Under the pieces are notes generated by a model. That model was not told the DNA's origin. It worked only from the letters and a program-made list of their open reading frames with translations, and did not search any database. This document shows positions 7,340-14,364 of a stretch of 20,529 bases of DNA, piece after piece. The DNA comes from Flavobacteriaceae bacterium UBA5544 (lineage in GTDB: Bacteria; Bacteroidota; Bacteroidia; Flavobacteriales; Flavobacteriaceae). The stretch lies in the NCBI GenBank assembly GCA_002426755.1, contig DINI01000026.1, positions 30,365 to 50,893 on the forward strand, written 5' to 3'. Numbering within the stretch: position 1 is the first letter of the stretch; each line of letters starts with the position of its first letter. Position numbers and translations under genes: made by a program.

Positions 7340-9064
7340 TTATTCTTGCTTTTTTGTCGTTATCTCAATGACGCCATCTTTGGCTTTTTTGCCATGTTTT
7401 TCTATGGCTTTATCGCCTTTCAACACATTAACGTTCTCAATATTGTCGGGTTCTAGATTTTCAATCTCTTTTTTAGTGACTTCTTTCCCATCCAAAAATA
7501 TTAATGGTTGCTCGTCACCGTTGGTAAATATTCTTACATTGTTTTTGCCATTTTCGACTGCTATTATTTCAACGTCACCTCCATCATCATCTGTCCAAAC
7601 AATGTTCTTGACGTCTTGTTTTACCCAAATAGTATCTCTTTTGTTTTTTTTGACAAATAGGATGTCTTCATTTTCATTACTATTTTTTGTGGAACCAGAT
7701 TTTATCACATAAACTTTCTTTTCTTTTTTTACTTCATGTTCTTCCCCGTCTTTCCCGATGACAATGACTTCTTTTTCAACTTCAACATCGTCATCATCTG
7801 TAGAATAGACAAATACATTACTGCCAGAGCCAGAAGTCTTAACTTTTTTTCCACCATCATCTTTGGTTATAATCTCAAAACTTTGACTTAAATTTTTCAT
7901 GGCTTGACCTACAGTCAGCGTATTTTCATCTACGTTTAAGGTAATTGCTATATCCTTAATTGGGTCATTGGAATTGACAAAGAATTCACCAGAACCTTTT
8001 TTTGAATCATACTTAATTCTAATTGCTGTAATTTCTTTATTGAAGTTTCTTGCGATATTTTTATATTCAATCGTCACTTCTTGTTCGGCCATTTTTTCTT
8101 TGATAGATTCCAATTGCTTGTCTTTAGTGTCTTTAGTGATGACATACTTCAGAATATTTTGTCCGATTTTTGTCTTTTCAGTTGTGATTTTTTTTGTTTG
8201 GGCTATTGTTTCTGTATTGAAATTCAATACAAATAACAGTAACAACGGAATGACTAGGGCATATTTGTATGCATTCATTTTGTTTGATTTTGATTTGTGT
8301 AACATAACGATTCGTTTTTTGATTATTGAATTATAAAAATTGTTTGTCAAGGCCAGTTGATGGCTTTGGATACTTGTTTTCAAAAGGAGTTTTTGATAAC
8401 TTTTTTCGCATGATGCGTTTGTTTGGGCTTCATGGTCTGCAATGAACTCAAGGTTTTGCTGTAAAGCTTTTTTGTACAACCATACCAGAGGATTGAACCA
8501 AAATAGCGCACAGGCTAACTGGGATAATAAAATATCCAAAGAATGGAACTGTCTCGCGTGAACTCTTTCATGGTTTAAAATGAGTTGCAATTCGTTTTCA
8601 TTAAATTGATTCGGATTGTAGACAATGCATTTAAAAAATGAAAAAGGGGCGATGTCCATTTCTGTTTCAATATAATAGAACCATTTATCTCTGTTATACT
8701 GATGTTTCTTAAGAAGATTTGACAAAGAAATGAACTCAATTAATAATTTTCCCAGAAAGAAAATGACTCCTATTATATATATTGTTGAAATCAATTTTAA
8801 AAAGTCGAAAGAAGTTTCAATTTGAGATGCATAAACAATAGCTGAATTGGAAACATTTTGATTTGTGATTGGAACGTCTTGTAAAACAACTGGTGTCGAC
8901 TCCACATATATAGGAATCACAATCAAAGGCACCAAAGCAGAAAGAATCAAACCCGAAAGTAGAAACCAACGATTGCCAATAAAAAAGGTCTCCCGCTGTA
9001 AAAATAATTGATAGCAGATAAAGAATAAGCTAAGTATGGCTGATGATTTTAGCAGATATTCCAT
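7340..9064 (-). CDS. M56 family (BlaR1-like) membrane metallopeptidase with TonB-plug-like C-terminus
   Basis: This is a signal-transducing membrane zinc protease that normally inactivates its partner BlaI-type repressor. In 574 residues, hydrophobic segments lie at about 5-22, 34-53, 89-112 and 178-196. The zinc motif HERVH is at 165-169, with the third-ligand region EFIADHEA (206-213). Another membrane segment at about 267-283 is followed by an outside region of about 290 residues. That region has no penicillin-binding domain, so beta-lactam sensing as in Staphylococcus is unlikely. It has an Asp/Lys/Glu-rich stretch (about 395-490). The last 55 or so residues (IFLDGKEV...IENVNVLKGDKAIEKHG, KDGVIEITTK) resemble the plug domain of TonB-dependent receptors. 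Such tails are known from Bacteroidota M56 proteins. It starts 1 base after the blaI stop, so the two are translationally coupled. The signal sensed is unknown. Confidence 0.93.
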   Translation of the reverse strand: MEYLLKSSAILSLFFICYQLFLQRETFFIGNRWFLLSGLILSALVPLIVIPIYVESTPVVLQDVPITNQNVSNSAIVYASQIETSFDFLKLISTIYIIGVIFFLGKLLIEFISLSNLLKKHQYNRDKWFYYIETEMDIAPFSFFKCIVYNPNQFNENELQLILNHERVHARQFHSLDILLSQLACALFWFNPLVWLYKKALQQNLEFIADHEAQTNASCEKSYQKLLLKTSIQSHQLALTNNFYNSIIKKRIVMLHKSKSNKMNAYKYALVIPLLLLFVLNFNTETIAQTKKITTEKTKIGQNILKYVITKDTKDKQLESIKEKMAEQEVTIEYKNIARNFNKEITAIRIKYDSKKGSGEFFVNSNDPIKDIAITLNVDENTLTVGQAMKNLSQSFEIITKDDGGKKVKTSGSGSNVFVYSTDDDDVEVEKEVIVIGKDGEEHEVKKEKKVYVIKSGSTKNSNENEDILFVKKNKRDTIWVKQDVKNIVWTDDDGGDVEIIAVENGKNNVRIFTNGDEQPLIFLDGKEVTKKEIENLEPDNIENVNVLKGDKAIEKHGKKAKDGVIEITTKKQE

Positions 9065-9065
9065 T

Positions 9066-9428
9066 TCATTTCTTTTTTTCGATGAGTGCGATAATCTCTT
9101 TTAGGTCATCAACACTTATTTTTTCCTCTTTGGCAAAAAACGATACTACGTTTTTGTATGAGCTATTAAAATAATTCTCTATAGCAGTGTTCATGAAGCG
9201 TTTTTTATAGACTTCCTTACTAACAGTTGGAAAATATTGATGTGTTTTCCCATACGCATTGTAGCTTACATAGCCTTTATCTTCAAGATTTCTAATAATG
9301 GTGGAGAGTGTATTATAATGTGGCTTTTCGTCATCTTGCATTTCCGCCAATACATCTTTTACAAAAGCTTTTTCGAGCTTCCAGAGTATGTGCATGATTT
9401 CTTCTTCTTTGTTCGTTAGTTTTTGCAT
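9066..9428 (-). CDS. BlaI/MecI/CopY family transcriptional repressor
   Basis: This 120-residue winged-helix repressor has the family's usual length. Residues about 4-72 are the DNA-binding domain: LTNKEEEIMHILWKLEKAF, then the recognition helix HYNTLSTIIRNLEDKGYV (57-74) and the wing YNAYGKTHQYFP. About 75-120 form the helical dimerisation tail (IENYFNSSYKNVVSFFAKEE...DLKEIIALIEKKK), the part normally cut when the M56 partner is activated. It is the first gene of a two-gene operon with the M56 protease. It should repress its own operon through the dyads at 9455-9493, which overlap its promoter. It could also affect the divergent antiporter gene. The start at 9428 gives the classic LTxxEEEIM beginning. 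Confidence 0.95.
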   Translation of the reverse strand: MQKLTNKEEEIMHILWKLEKAFVKDVLAEMQDDEKPHYNTLSTIIRNLEDKGYVSYNAYGKTHQYFPTVSKEVYKKRFMNTAIENYFNSSYKNVVSFFAKEEKISVDDLKEIIALIEKKK

Positions 9429-9448
9429 GATGTGGTTGTATCGTTATT

Positions 9449-9479
9449 CAAACATATAACTATTTTTATAGTTATACAA
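9449..9479 (-). promoter_or_regulatory. promoter of the blaI-M56 operon
   Basis: Read on the minus strand, TTG (9479-9477), a 20-base spacer and TATGTTTG (9456-9449) match the Bacteroidota consensus TTG-N17-23-TAnnTTTG. The predicted start of transcription is about 15 bases before the blaI ATG at 9428. The operator dyad at 9455-9476 fills the spacer. Confidence 0.7.
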
Positions 9480-9502
9480 CTAAATAAATAGTTATTTAAC
9501 TA
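9455..9502. promoter_or_regulatory. tandem operator dyads for the BlaI-type repressor
   Basis: Dyad 1 is TATAACTA (9455-9462), 6 bases, then TAGTTATA (9469-9476). Dyad 2 is AACTA (9478-9482), 6 bases, then TAGTT (9489-9493). The core AACTA-N6-TAGTT is identical in both, and the centres are 20 bp apart (about two helical turns). A third overlapping palindrome, TAGTTATTTAACTA, lies at 9489-9502. Dyad 1 sits between the -33 and -7 boxes of blaI, so binding would block RNA polymerase. That BlaI binds here is inferred from position and symmetry. Confidence 0.75.
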
Positions 9503-9537
9503 AAATTTAAGGATTCGAATTAAATAAAAGTAAATGG

Positions 9538-9545
9538 TATCTTCG
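9538..9545 (+). promoter_or_regulatory. possible -7 element of the antiporter gene
   Basis: TATCTTCG matches TAnnTTTG at seven of eight positions and lies 13 bases before the ATG at 9559. No clear -33 box is seen. The operator dyads at 9455-9502 end about 35 bases upstream of it. Confidence 0.35.
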
Positions 9546-9558
9546 CAAAAAAAAATTT

Positions 9559-10509
9559 ATGAGTTTGCTTTGGGTCATTTTAGGATTGATATTATTGGTT
9601 GTTGGTGGGGAATTTTTGGTGCGTTCATCGGTGGCCTTGTCATTTAAATTCAACATTTCCAAATTGGTCATAGGTATGACAGTTGTGTCATTTGCTACTT
9701 CTGCTCCTGAACTTTTAGTCAGTTTGCAAGCGGCTCTAGATGGTTCTTCAGATATTGCTTTGGGCAACGTCATAGGTTCCAATATTGCCAACATTGGTTT
9801 GGTATTGGGTATTACTGCATTGATTTCGCCGTTGGGAGTTGATAAAAATTTCTACAAACTCAATTGGCCAATGATGATGTTGCTGTCAGTGGTTCTATAT
9901 TTTATGTTGCAAAGCGGAAATGTACTGAACCGATGGGAAGGCTTGGCGCTGATGATTTCACTTATCATTTTTTTATATATTTTAATTAAACGTTCCAAAC
10001 TAGAGCCTGAAACTCATATTGAAGACTTGGATGAAACCCTTCAAGTGACTTCAGGGTTCAAAATAACACTTTGGCTTATTATAGGTGCTGTCGCACTTTA
10101 CTTCGGAAGTGAATGGTTGGTATTTGGTGCTAAAGAAATGGCACTTTCATTAGGTATCAGTGAGCGAGTGATATCTGTGACAATGGTGGCGATAGGTACT
10201 AGTGTCCCCGAATTAGCAGCTTCAGTTATTGCTGCATTGAAAAAGGAAAAGGCAATCTCATTGGGAAACCTTATAGGGTCTAACGTGTTTAATATAGCTT
10301 CCGTTTTAGGGCTTACTGCAATGATTCAACCAATTGTAGTTAATAACCCTAAAATTTTGAGTAGCGATATATTTTGGATGATTGCTTTTGCTGCAATTCT
10401 TATTCCAATGATATTCGCCCCAAAAAAGTTTGAGATAGGCAGATTTAAAGGTTTTGTTCTGCTGGCTGCTTACTTGGTTTTTGTGTTTATGGCTTTTGTG
10501 GGAGAATAG
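9559..10509 (+). CDS. calcium/sodium antiporter (CaCA family, YrbG-like)
   Basis: This inner-membrane exchanger of 316 residues has about ten hydrophobic segments. The two inverted alpha repeats that form the ion site are clear: SFATSAPELLVSLQAALDG followed by LGNVIGSNIANIGLVLG (about residues 45-86), and GTSVPELAASVIAALKKE followed by LGNLIGSNVFNIASVLG (about 213-254). A short acidic loop (about 150-165, ETHIEDLDETLQ) separates the two halves. The length matches bacterial YrbG proteins. It likely exports Ca2+ in exchange for Na+ (or H+). It is divergent from the blaI-M56 operon and shares its 130-base spacer, so co-regulation by the repressor is possible but not shown. It ends before a strong terminator shared with glnA. 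Confidence 0.94.
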   Translation: MSLLWVILGLILLVVGGEFLVRSSVALSFKFNISKLVIGMTVVSFATSAPELLVSLQAALDGSSDIALGNVIGSNIANIGLVLGITALISPLGVDKNFYKLNWPMMMLLSVVLYFMLQSGNVLNRWEGLALMISLIIFLYILIKRSKLEPETHIEDLDETLQVTSGFKITLWLIIGAVALYFGSEWLVFGAKEMALSLGISERVISVTMVAIGTSVPELAASVIAALKKEKAISLGNLIGSNVFNIASVLGLTAMIQPIVVNNPKILSSDIFWMIAFAAILIPMIFAPKKFEIGRFKGFVLLAAYLVFVFMAFVGE

Positions 10510-10545
10510 TATCTTTTTTAAAATTAAATAATATTTATAGAAAAC

Positions 10546-10579
10546 AAAAAGCGTCTGATTATTATTTCAGACGCTTTTT
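10546..10579. terminator. strong bidirectional terminator
   Basis: AAAAAGCGTCTGA (10546-10558) and TCAGACGCTTTTT (10567-10579) form a perfect 13-bp stem with an 8-base loop, with T runs on both strands. It separates the convergent antiporter gene and type II glutamine synthetase gene. Confidence 0.93.
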
Positions 10580-10603
10580 TCTATGAACAAAAACAATAAT
10601 CTA

Positions 10604-11623
10604 TTAACTGATGTTTGCAGATTTAACTGTTTTGATAATTCTACCTGCAATTTTATATGGATCTCCGTTGGATGCTGGTCGACGGTCTTCCAGCCACCCT
10701 TTCCATCCTTTTTCAACAGTGATGATAGGAATCCTTATTGAGGCACCACGATCAGAAACGCCATAACTAAAATCATGAATGGAAGCCGTTTCATGCAAGC
10801 CTGTTAAACGTTGGTCGTTAAATTCGCCATAGACAGCAATGTGTTCTTCGACAACTGGTCTAAATGCTTCACAAATTTTCTCATAAGTTTCTTTGGAACC
10901 GCAAGTTCTTAATACGCTATTGGAAAAATTTGCGTGCATACCAGAGCCATTCCAATCCATATCTTTTCCTAATGGTTTTGGATGATATTCAATATAATAA
11001 CCATAATCTTCTGTCAAACGATCTAAAAGATAGCGAGCAACCCAAATTTCATCACCTGCTTTCTTGGCGCCTTTTGCAAACAATTGAAATTCCCATTGTC
11101 CACTTGCAACTTCTTGGTTGATGCCTTCAAAATTCAAACCGGCTGCAATGCACAAATCAGCATGTTTTTCTACTAATTCTCTACCATGTGTATGTCTTCC
11201 GCCAACAGAGCAGTAATACATTCCTTGTGGTGCTGGATAACCACCAATTGGGAATCCTAGCGGTAAAAGAGTTTTGTTGTCCATGATAAAATACTCCTGT
11301 TCAAAACCAAACCAGAAATCATTATCATCATCGTCAATAGTTGCCCTACCATTGGAAACATGTGGTGTTCCATCAGGGTTTAAAACTTCGGTCATGACCA
11401 AATATCCGTCCTTACGCGCTGGATCTGGATAAATTGCAACAGGTTTTAATAAACAATCGGAAGAGCCTCCTTTAGCCTGACGTGTAGAACTTCCGTCGAA
11501 AGACCAAATAGGGCAATCTTCCAGTTTCCCGCTAAAATTTTCTTCAATTTTAGTTTTACTTCTCATATTTTGAGTTGGGTAATAACCATCCAACCAAATA
11601 TACTCTAATTTAGATTTGCTCAT
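10604..11623 (-). CDS. glnA: glutamine synthetase, type II (eukaryote-like GSII)
   Basis: This enzyme makes glutamine from glutamate, ammonium and ATP in the cytoplasm. From the ATG at 11623 it has 339 residues, right for the short GSII class. The upstream 16 codons (from 11671) begin with a hydrophobic run atypical for the family and are probably not translated. Motifs are the N-terminal beta-grasp with WSFDGSSTRQA (40-50), the catalytic start FGFEQEYFIMD (105-115, metal-binding E108/E110), GGRHTHGRE (141-149), NGSGMHANFS (225-234, ATP/ammonium-site His230), RGASIRIP (292-299) and EDRRPASNGDPY (312-323). No adenylylation-loop Tyr like that of type I enzymes is expected in this class. It is divergent from a type III synthetase gene across 184 bases, so the cell has two unrelated-size isoforms, likely used under different nitrogen supply. 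Confidence 0.95.
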   Translation of the reverse strand: MSKSKLEYIWLDGYYPTQNMRSKTKIEENFSGKLEDCPIWSFDGSSTRQAKGGSSDCLLKPVAIYPDPARKDGYLVMTEVLNPDGTPHVSNGRATIDDDDNDFWFGFEQEYFIMDNKTLLPLGFPIGGYPAPQGMYYCSVGGRHTHGRELVEKHADLCIAAGLNFEGINQEVASGQWEFQLFAKGAKKAGDEIWVARYLLDRLTEDYGYYIEYHPKPLGKDMDWNGSGMHANFSNSVLRTCGSKETYEKICEAFRPVVEEHIAVYGEFNDQRLTGLHETASIHDFSYGVSDRGASIRIPIITVEKGWKGWLEDRRPASNGDPYKIAGRIIKTVKSANIS

Positions 11624-11727
11624 AAATAATGTGTTTAATTTAGAAAGTACAAATATTAGTATTTTTTTCAATAAGTTTAAAAATACGGGGTAAATATAGT
11701 TGAAACGCTATTAATTGTCGATAAGAC

Positions 11728-11743
11728 CCCTTAAATTTTAGGG
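11728..11743. promoter_or_regulatory. imperfect palindrome in the spacer between the two glutamine synthetase genes
   Basis: CCCTTAAATTTTAGGG is a 16-base near-palindrome with one mismatched pair. It lies upstream of both divergent genes, about 65 bases from the type III ATG and about 105 bases from the type II ATG. It is a candidate binding site for a nitrogen regulator. No regulator can be named from the sequence. Confidence 0.35.
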
Positions 11744-11753
11744 TTAATTTATT

Positions 11754-11779
11754 TTTGTGATATAAAAATTGTATTTTTG
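11754..11779 (+). promoter_or_regulatory. probable promoter of the type III glutamine synthetase gene
   Basis: TATTTTTG at 11772-11779 matches TAnnTTTG and is followed by C, as in the purM and prfA promoters of this window. TTTG at 11754-11757 could be the -33 box, but the 14-base spacer is shorter than usual. The ATG follows after 28 bases. Confidence 0.5.
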
Positions 11780-11807
11780 CACATTATTAATATTAAAAAA
11801 TGATAAT

Positions 11808-13994
11808 ATGTCAACCTTACGTTTTCATGCAATTAAAGAATCACTAAAACATAAACCTATTCACATAGAAGAAAATGAGCGACGCTCCGCCATTTTTGGT
11901 TCTAATGTGTTCAATGAAGCAACCATGCGTCAATATTTGACAAAGGAAGCTTACAACAGTGTTATGGATGCTAATCAAAAGGGCAGTAAAATTGATCGCA
12001 TTGTCGCAGATCACATTTCAACAGGAATGAAAGAATGGGCCATTTCCAAAGGAGCTACTCACTATACCCATTGGTTTCAACCGTTAACTGGTGCAACTGC
12101 AGAAAAACATGATGCTTTTTTTGAAACCATCGGTAATGGTTTGGCAATAGAAAAATTTGGAGGGAGTCAATTGGTCCAGCAAGAGCCAGATGCTTCGAGT
12201 TTTCCTAATGGTGGTATTAGAAATACGTTTGAAGCTCGTGGGTATACGGCATGGGATCCAACTTCTCCTGCCTTCATTTACGGAACCACATTGTGCATTC
12301 CAACGGTTTTCGTGTCCTATACGGGAGAAGCGTTGGATTACAAAACACCTTTGTTGAGAGCTTTGCAGGCAGTGGATGCAGCAGCCGTGGATATTTGTAA
12401 ATATTTTGATAAGAATGTCAAAAAAGTAAATGCTTCTTTGGGTTGGGAGCAGGAATATTTTTTAATTGACAGTGCTTTGGCAAATTCAAGGCCAGACATT
12501 GTATTGACTGGTAGAACATTGCTGGGTCATTCGCCTGCTAAAGGGCAGCAATTGGACGACCACTATTTTGGATCCATTCCTAGTAGAGCATTGGCATATA
12601 TGAGAGATTTGGAAACCGAATGCATGTTACTGGGTATTCCGGTAAAAACAAGGCATAATGAGGTGGCGCCAAATCAATTTGAGTTAGCGCCAATCTATGA
12701 TGAAGCAAATTTGGCTGTGGATCACAACTCATTATTGATGGATGTGATGGATAAAATTGCTGATCGCCACAATTTCAAAGTATTGTTTCACGAAAAGCCA
12801 TTTGCAGGTGTCAACGGTTCGGGTAAACATAATAACTGGAGTTTGGGCACCGATACAGGCATTAATCTGTTAGGGCCTGGGAAAACACCAATGAGCAATC
12901 TTCAGTTTCTGACTTTTTTCATTAACACTATCAAAGCGGTAAATGATAATGAAGAATTGTTGAGAGCGGCAATCGCCTCTGCGAGTAATGATCATCGTTT
13001 GGGAGCAAACGAAGCGCCACCAGCCATCATTTCGGTATTTATTGGTGAACAATTGACCAGAGTGTTGAATGAATTGGAAAATGTAACCAACGGAAAACTC
13101 TCTCCAGAAGAAAAAACAGACCTTAAATTGAATGTTGTAGGCAAGATTCCAGATGTTTTGTTGGACAATACAGATAGAAATAGAACGTCACCTTTTGCTT
13201 TCACCGGTAATAAATTCGAGTTCAGAGCTGTAGGATCAAAATCTAATTGCGCAAGTGCCATGACAGTTTTAAATTCAATTGTGGCAAAGCAACTGATTGA
13301 TTTTAAAGCTGAAGTAGACACTCTTATAGACAAAAAAGATATGAAAAAGGATGATGCCATCTTTAACGTGTTAAGAGAATATATCAAAAAATCCAAGAAC
13401 ATTCTTTTTGAAGGAAATGGCTATGGTGAAGCGTGGCATAAAGAAGCTAAAAAAAGAGGGTTGAGTAACAACAAAACCACTCCTGAAGCTCTAAAAGCCA
13501 AAATATCCAAAAAGGCGTTATCGCTGTTTGAAGACTTGGGTGTCATGAATAAAGTGGAATCTGAAGCGCGCTACGAAATAGAAATGGAAGAATATGTATT
13601 GCGTATTCAAATTGAAGGAAGAGTCCTTGGAGATATTGCGCGAAACCATATCGTTCCAACTGCAGTCAGATATCAAAATATTTTGATAGAAAACGTTAAG
13701 GGTTTAAAAGAGATTTATGGAGCAGACTTTAAGAAATTTGCTAAAGAGCAATTGAATCTTATCGAAGAAATTTCTGAGCATATTGAATCGATTAATTCTA
13801 ATGTTACCAAGCTGATCAATGAGCGTAAAAAAGCGAATACAATTGAAGACATTGAGAAAAAAGCAATGGATTACTGTCATAAAGTAAAGCCTGTATTTGA
13901 TGATATTCGTTATCACTGTGATAAACTTGAGTTATTGGTCGATGATGAATTGTGGCCAATGACAAAATATAGAGAATTGTTGTTTACGCGATAA
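11808..13994 (+). CDS. glnN: glutamine synthetase, type III (GSIII, GlnN)
   Basis: This is the large hexamer-of-dimers class of glutamine synthetase, common in Bacteroidota and cyanobacteria. From the ATG at 11808 it has 728 residues, the family size. The 13 codons upstream in frame overlap the promoter and are not used. Family marks are the N-terminal GSIII block (FGSNVFNEATMRQYL, 30-44; THWFQPLTG, 87-95), LGWEQEYFLID (211-221, catalytic metal-binding Glu pair), RHNEVAPNQFELAPIYD, NGSGKHNNWSLG, ANEAPPAIISVFIG, FAFTGNKFEFRAVGS, and the long C-terminal helical domain (EIYGADFKKFAKEQLNLIEEI...). It is divergent from the type II gene, which is suggestive of paired nitrogen control. It is followed by an intrinsic terminator and is monocistronic. 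Confidence 0.96.
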   Translation: MSTLRFHAIKESLKHKPIHIEENERRSAIFGSNVFNEATMRQYLTKEAYNSVMDANQKGSKIDRIVADHISTGMKEWAISKGATHYTHWFQPLTGATAEKHDAFFETIGNGLAIEKFGGSQLVQQEPDASSFPNGGIRNTFEARGYTAWDPTSPAFIYGTTLCIPTVFVSYTGEALDYKTPLLRALQAVDAAAVDICKYFDKNVKKVNASLGWEQEYFLIDSALANSRPDIVLTGRTLLGHSPAKGQQLDDHYFGSIPSRALAYMRDLETECMLLGIPVKTRHNEVAPNQFELAPIYDEANLAVDHNSLLMDVMDKIADRHNFKVLFHEKPFAGVNGSGKHNNWSLGTDTGINLLGPGKTPMSNLQFLTFFINTIKAVNDNEELLRAAIASASNDHRLGANEAPPAIISVFIGEQLTRVLNELENVTNGKLSPEEKTDLKLNVVGKIPDVLLDNTDRNRTSPFAFTGNKFEFRAVGSKSNCASAMTVLNSIVAKQLIDFKAEVDTLIDKKDMKKDDAIFNVLREYIKKSKNILFEGNGYGEAWHKEAKKRGLSNNKTTPEALKAKISKKALSLFEDLGVMNKVESEARYEIEMEEYVLRIQIEGRVLGDIARNHIVPTAVRYQNILIENVKGLKEIYGADFKKFAKEQLNLIEEISEHIESINSNVTKLINERKKANTIEDIEKKAMDYCHKVKPVFDDIRYHCDKLELLVDDELWPMTKYRELLFTR

Positions 13995-14014
13995 TTTAAT
14001 AAGTATTGTATTAC

Positions 14015-14044
14015 AAAAGCCTCATGTAAATGAGGCTTTTTTTT
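14015..14044 (+). terminator. intrinsic terminator of glnN
   Basis: AAAAGCCTCAT (14015-14025), loop GTAA, then ATGAGGCTTTT (14030-14040) and four more T. The 11-bp stem is perfect. It starts 20 bases after the glnN stop. Confidence 0.95.
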
Positions 14045-14072
14045 AGACTTTTTTTAAAATTCTCAAAAAACA

Positions 14073-14090
14073 ATACGTAATCTTACGTAT
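14073..14090. promoter_or_regulatory. 18-base inverted repeat, operator-like
   Basis: ATACGTAA (14073-14080), TC, then TTACGTAT (14083-14090): perfect 8-bp arms with a 2-base spacer. It is not followed by a T run, so it is not a terminator. It is about 100 bases upstream of the -7 element of the small exported peptide gene. It could be a dimeric regulator site; the regulator is unknown. Confidence 0.4.
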
Positions 14091-14190
14091 ATCACAACAC
14101 CAAAAATGCATTTCATCAATAGAATATTACAACTAATCGAAAAGTTGAAAATTAGAGGAACAAACCAATATTCACAGTAGGTTAATTTGC

Positions 14191-14198
14191 TAAATTTG
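14191..14198 (+). promoter_or_regulatory. -7 promoter element of the small exported peptide gene
   Basis: TAAATTTG is an exact match to TAnnTTTG, 28 bases before the ATG at 14227. No TTG is seen at 17-23 bases upstream, so a -33 box is missing or degenerate. Confidence 0.5.
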
Positions 14199-14226
14199 TA
14201 GTGCTATTAATCAATATTCTATTAAA

Positions 14227-14364
14227 ATGAAAAAATTACTTCTTAGCCTTGCGGCTTTGGCGTTTGCAACAATGATGTTTTCTATGCAGAATACTAAAAT
14301 TGCTAAAGACAAAGTTTCGCATGAAAATACAGTGGCTAAAGTTGAAAAAGTTTTTCAGGCTTAA
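14227..14364 (+). CDS. small exported peptide, 45 residues, function unknown
   Basis: This is a 45-codon frame. Residues 1 to about 20 (MKKLLLSLAALAFATMMFSM) form a typical signal sequence with KK followed by a Leu/Ala-rich core. The remaining roughly 25 residues (QNTKIAKDKVSHENTVAKVE, then KVFQA) are Lys/Glu/Val-rich and likely helical. There is no Cys after the signal region, so it is not a lipoprotein. It has its own -7 element upstream and a strong terminator downstream, which supports an independent transcription unit. It lies between glnN and an outer-membrane barrel gene. I do not recognise the family. The role could be a periplasmic or secreted peptide; a leader peptide is less likely because a terminator separates it from the next gene. 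Confidence 0.7.
   Translation: MKKLLLSLAALAFATMMFSMQNTKIAKDKVSHENTVAKVEKVFQA

Noticed and set aside
7968..8336. 122-codon hydrophobic frame opposite the M56 gene
   Set aside because: Its hydrophobic look comes from reverse reading of the Lys/Glu-rich and membrane-spanning M56 codons; no start context.
11624..11671. 16-codon N-terminal extension of the type II glutamine synthetase
   Set aside because: It is hydrophobic and unlike GSII N-termini, while MSKSKLEYIWLDGY at 11623 matches the family start.
12992..13402. 136-codon frame antisense to glnN
   Set aside because: It is entirely within the conserved GSIII coding region and has no recognisable domain.
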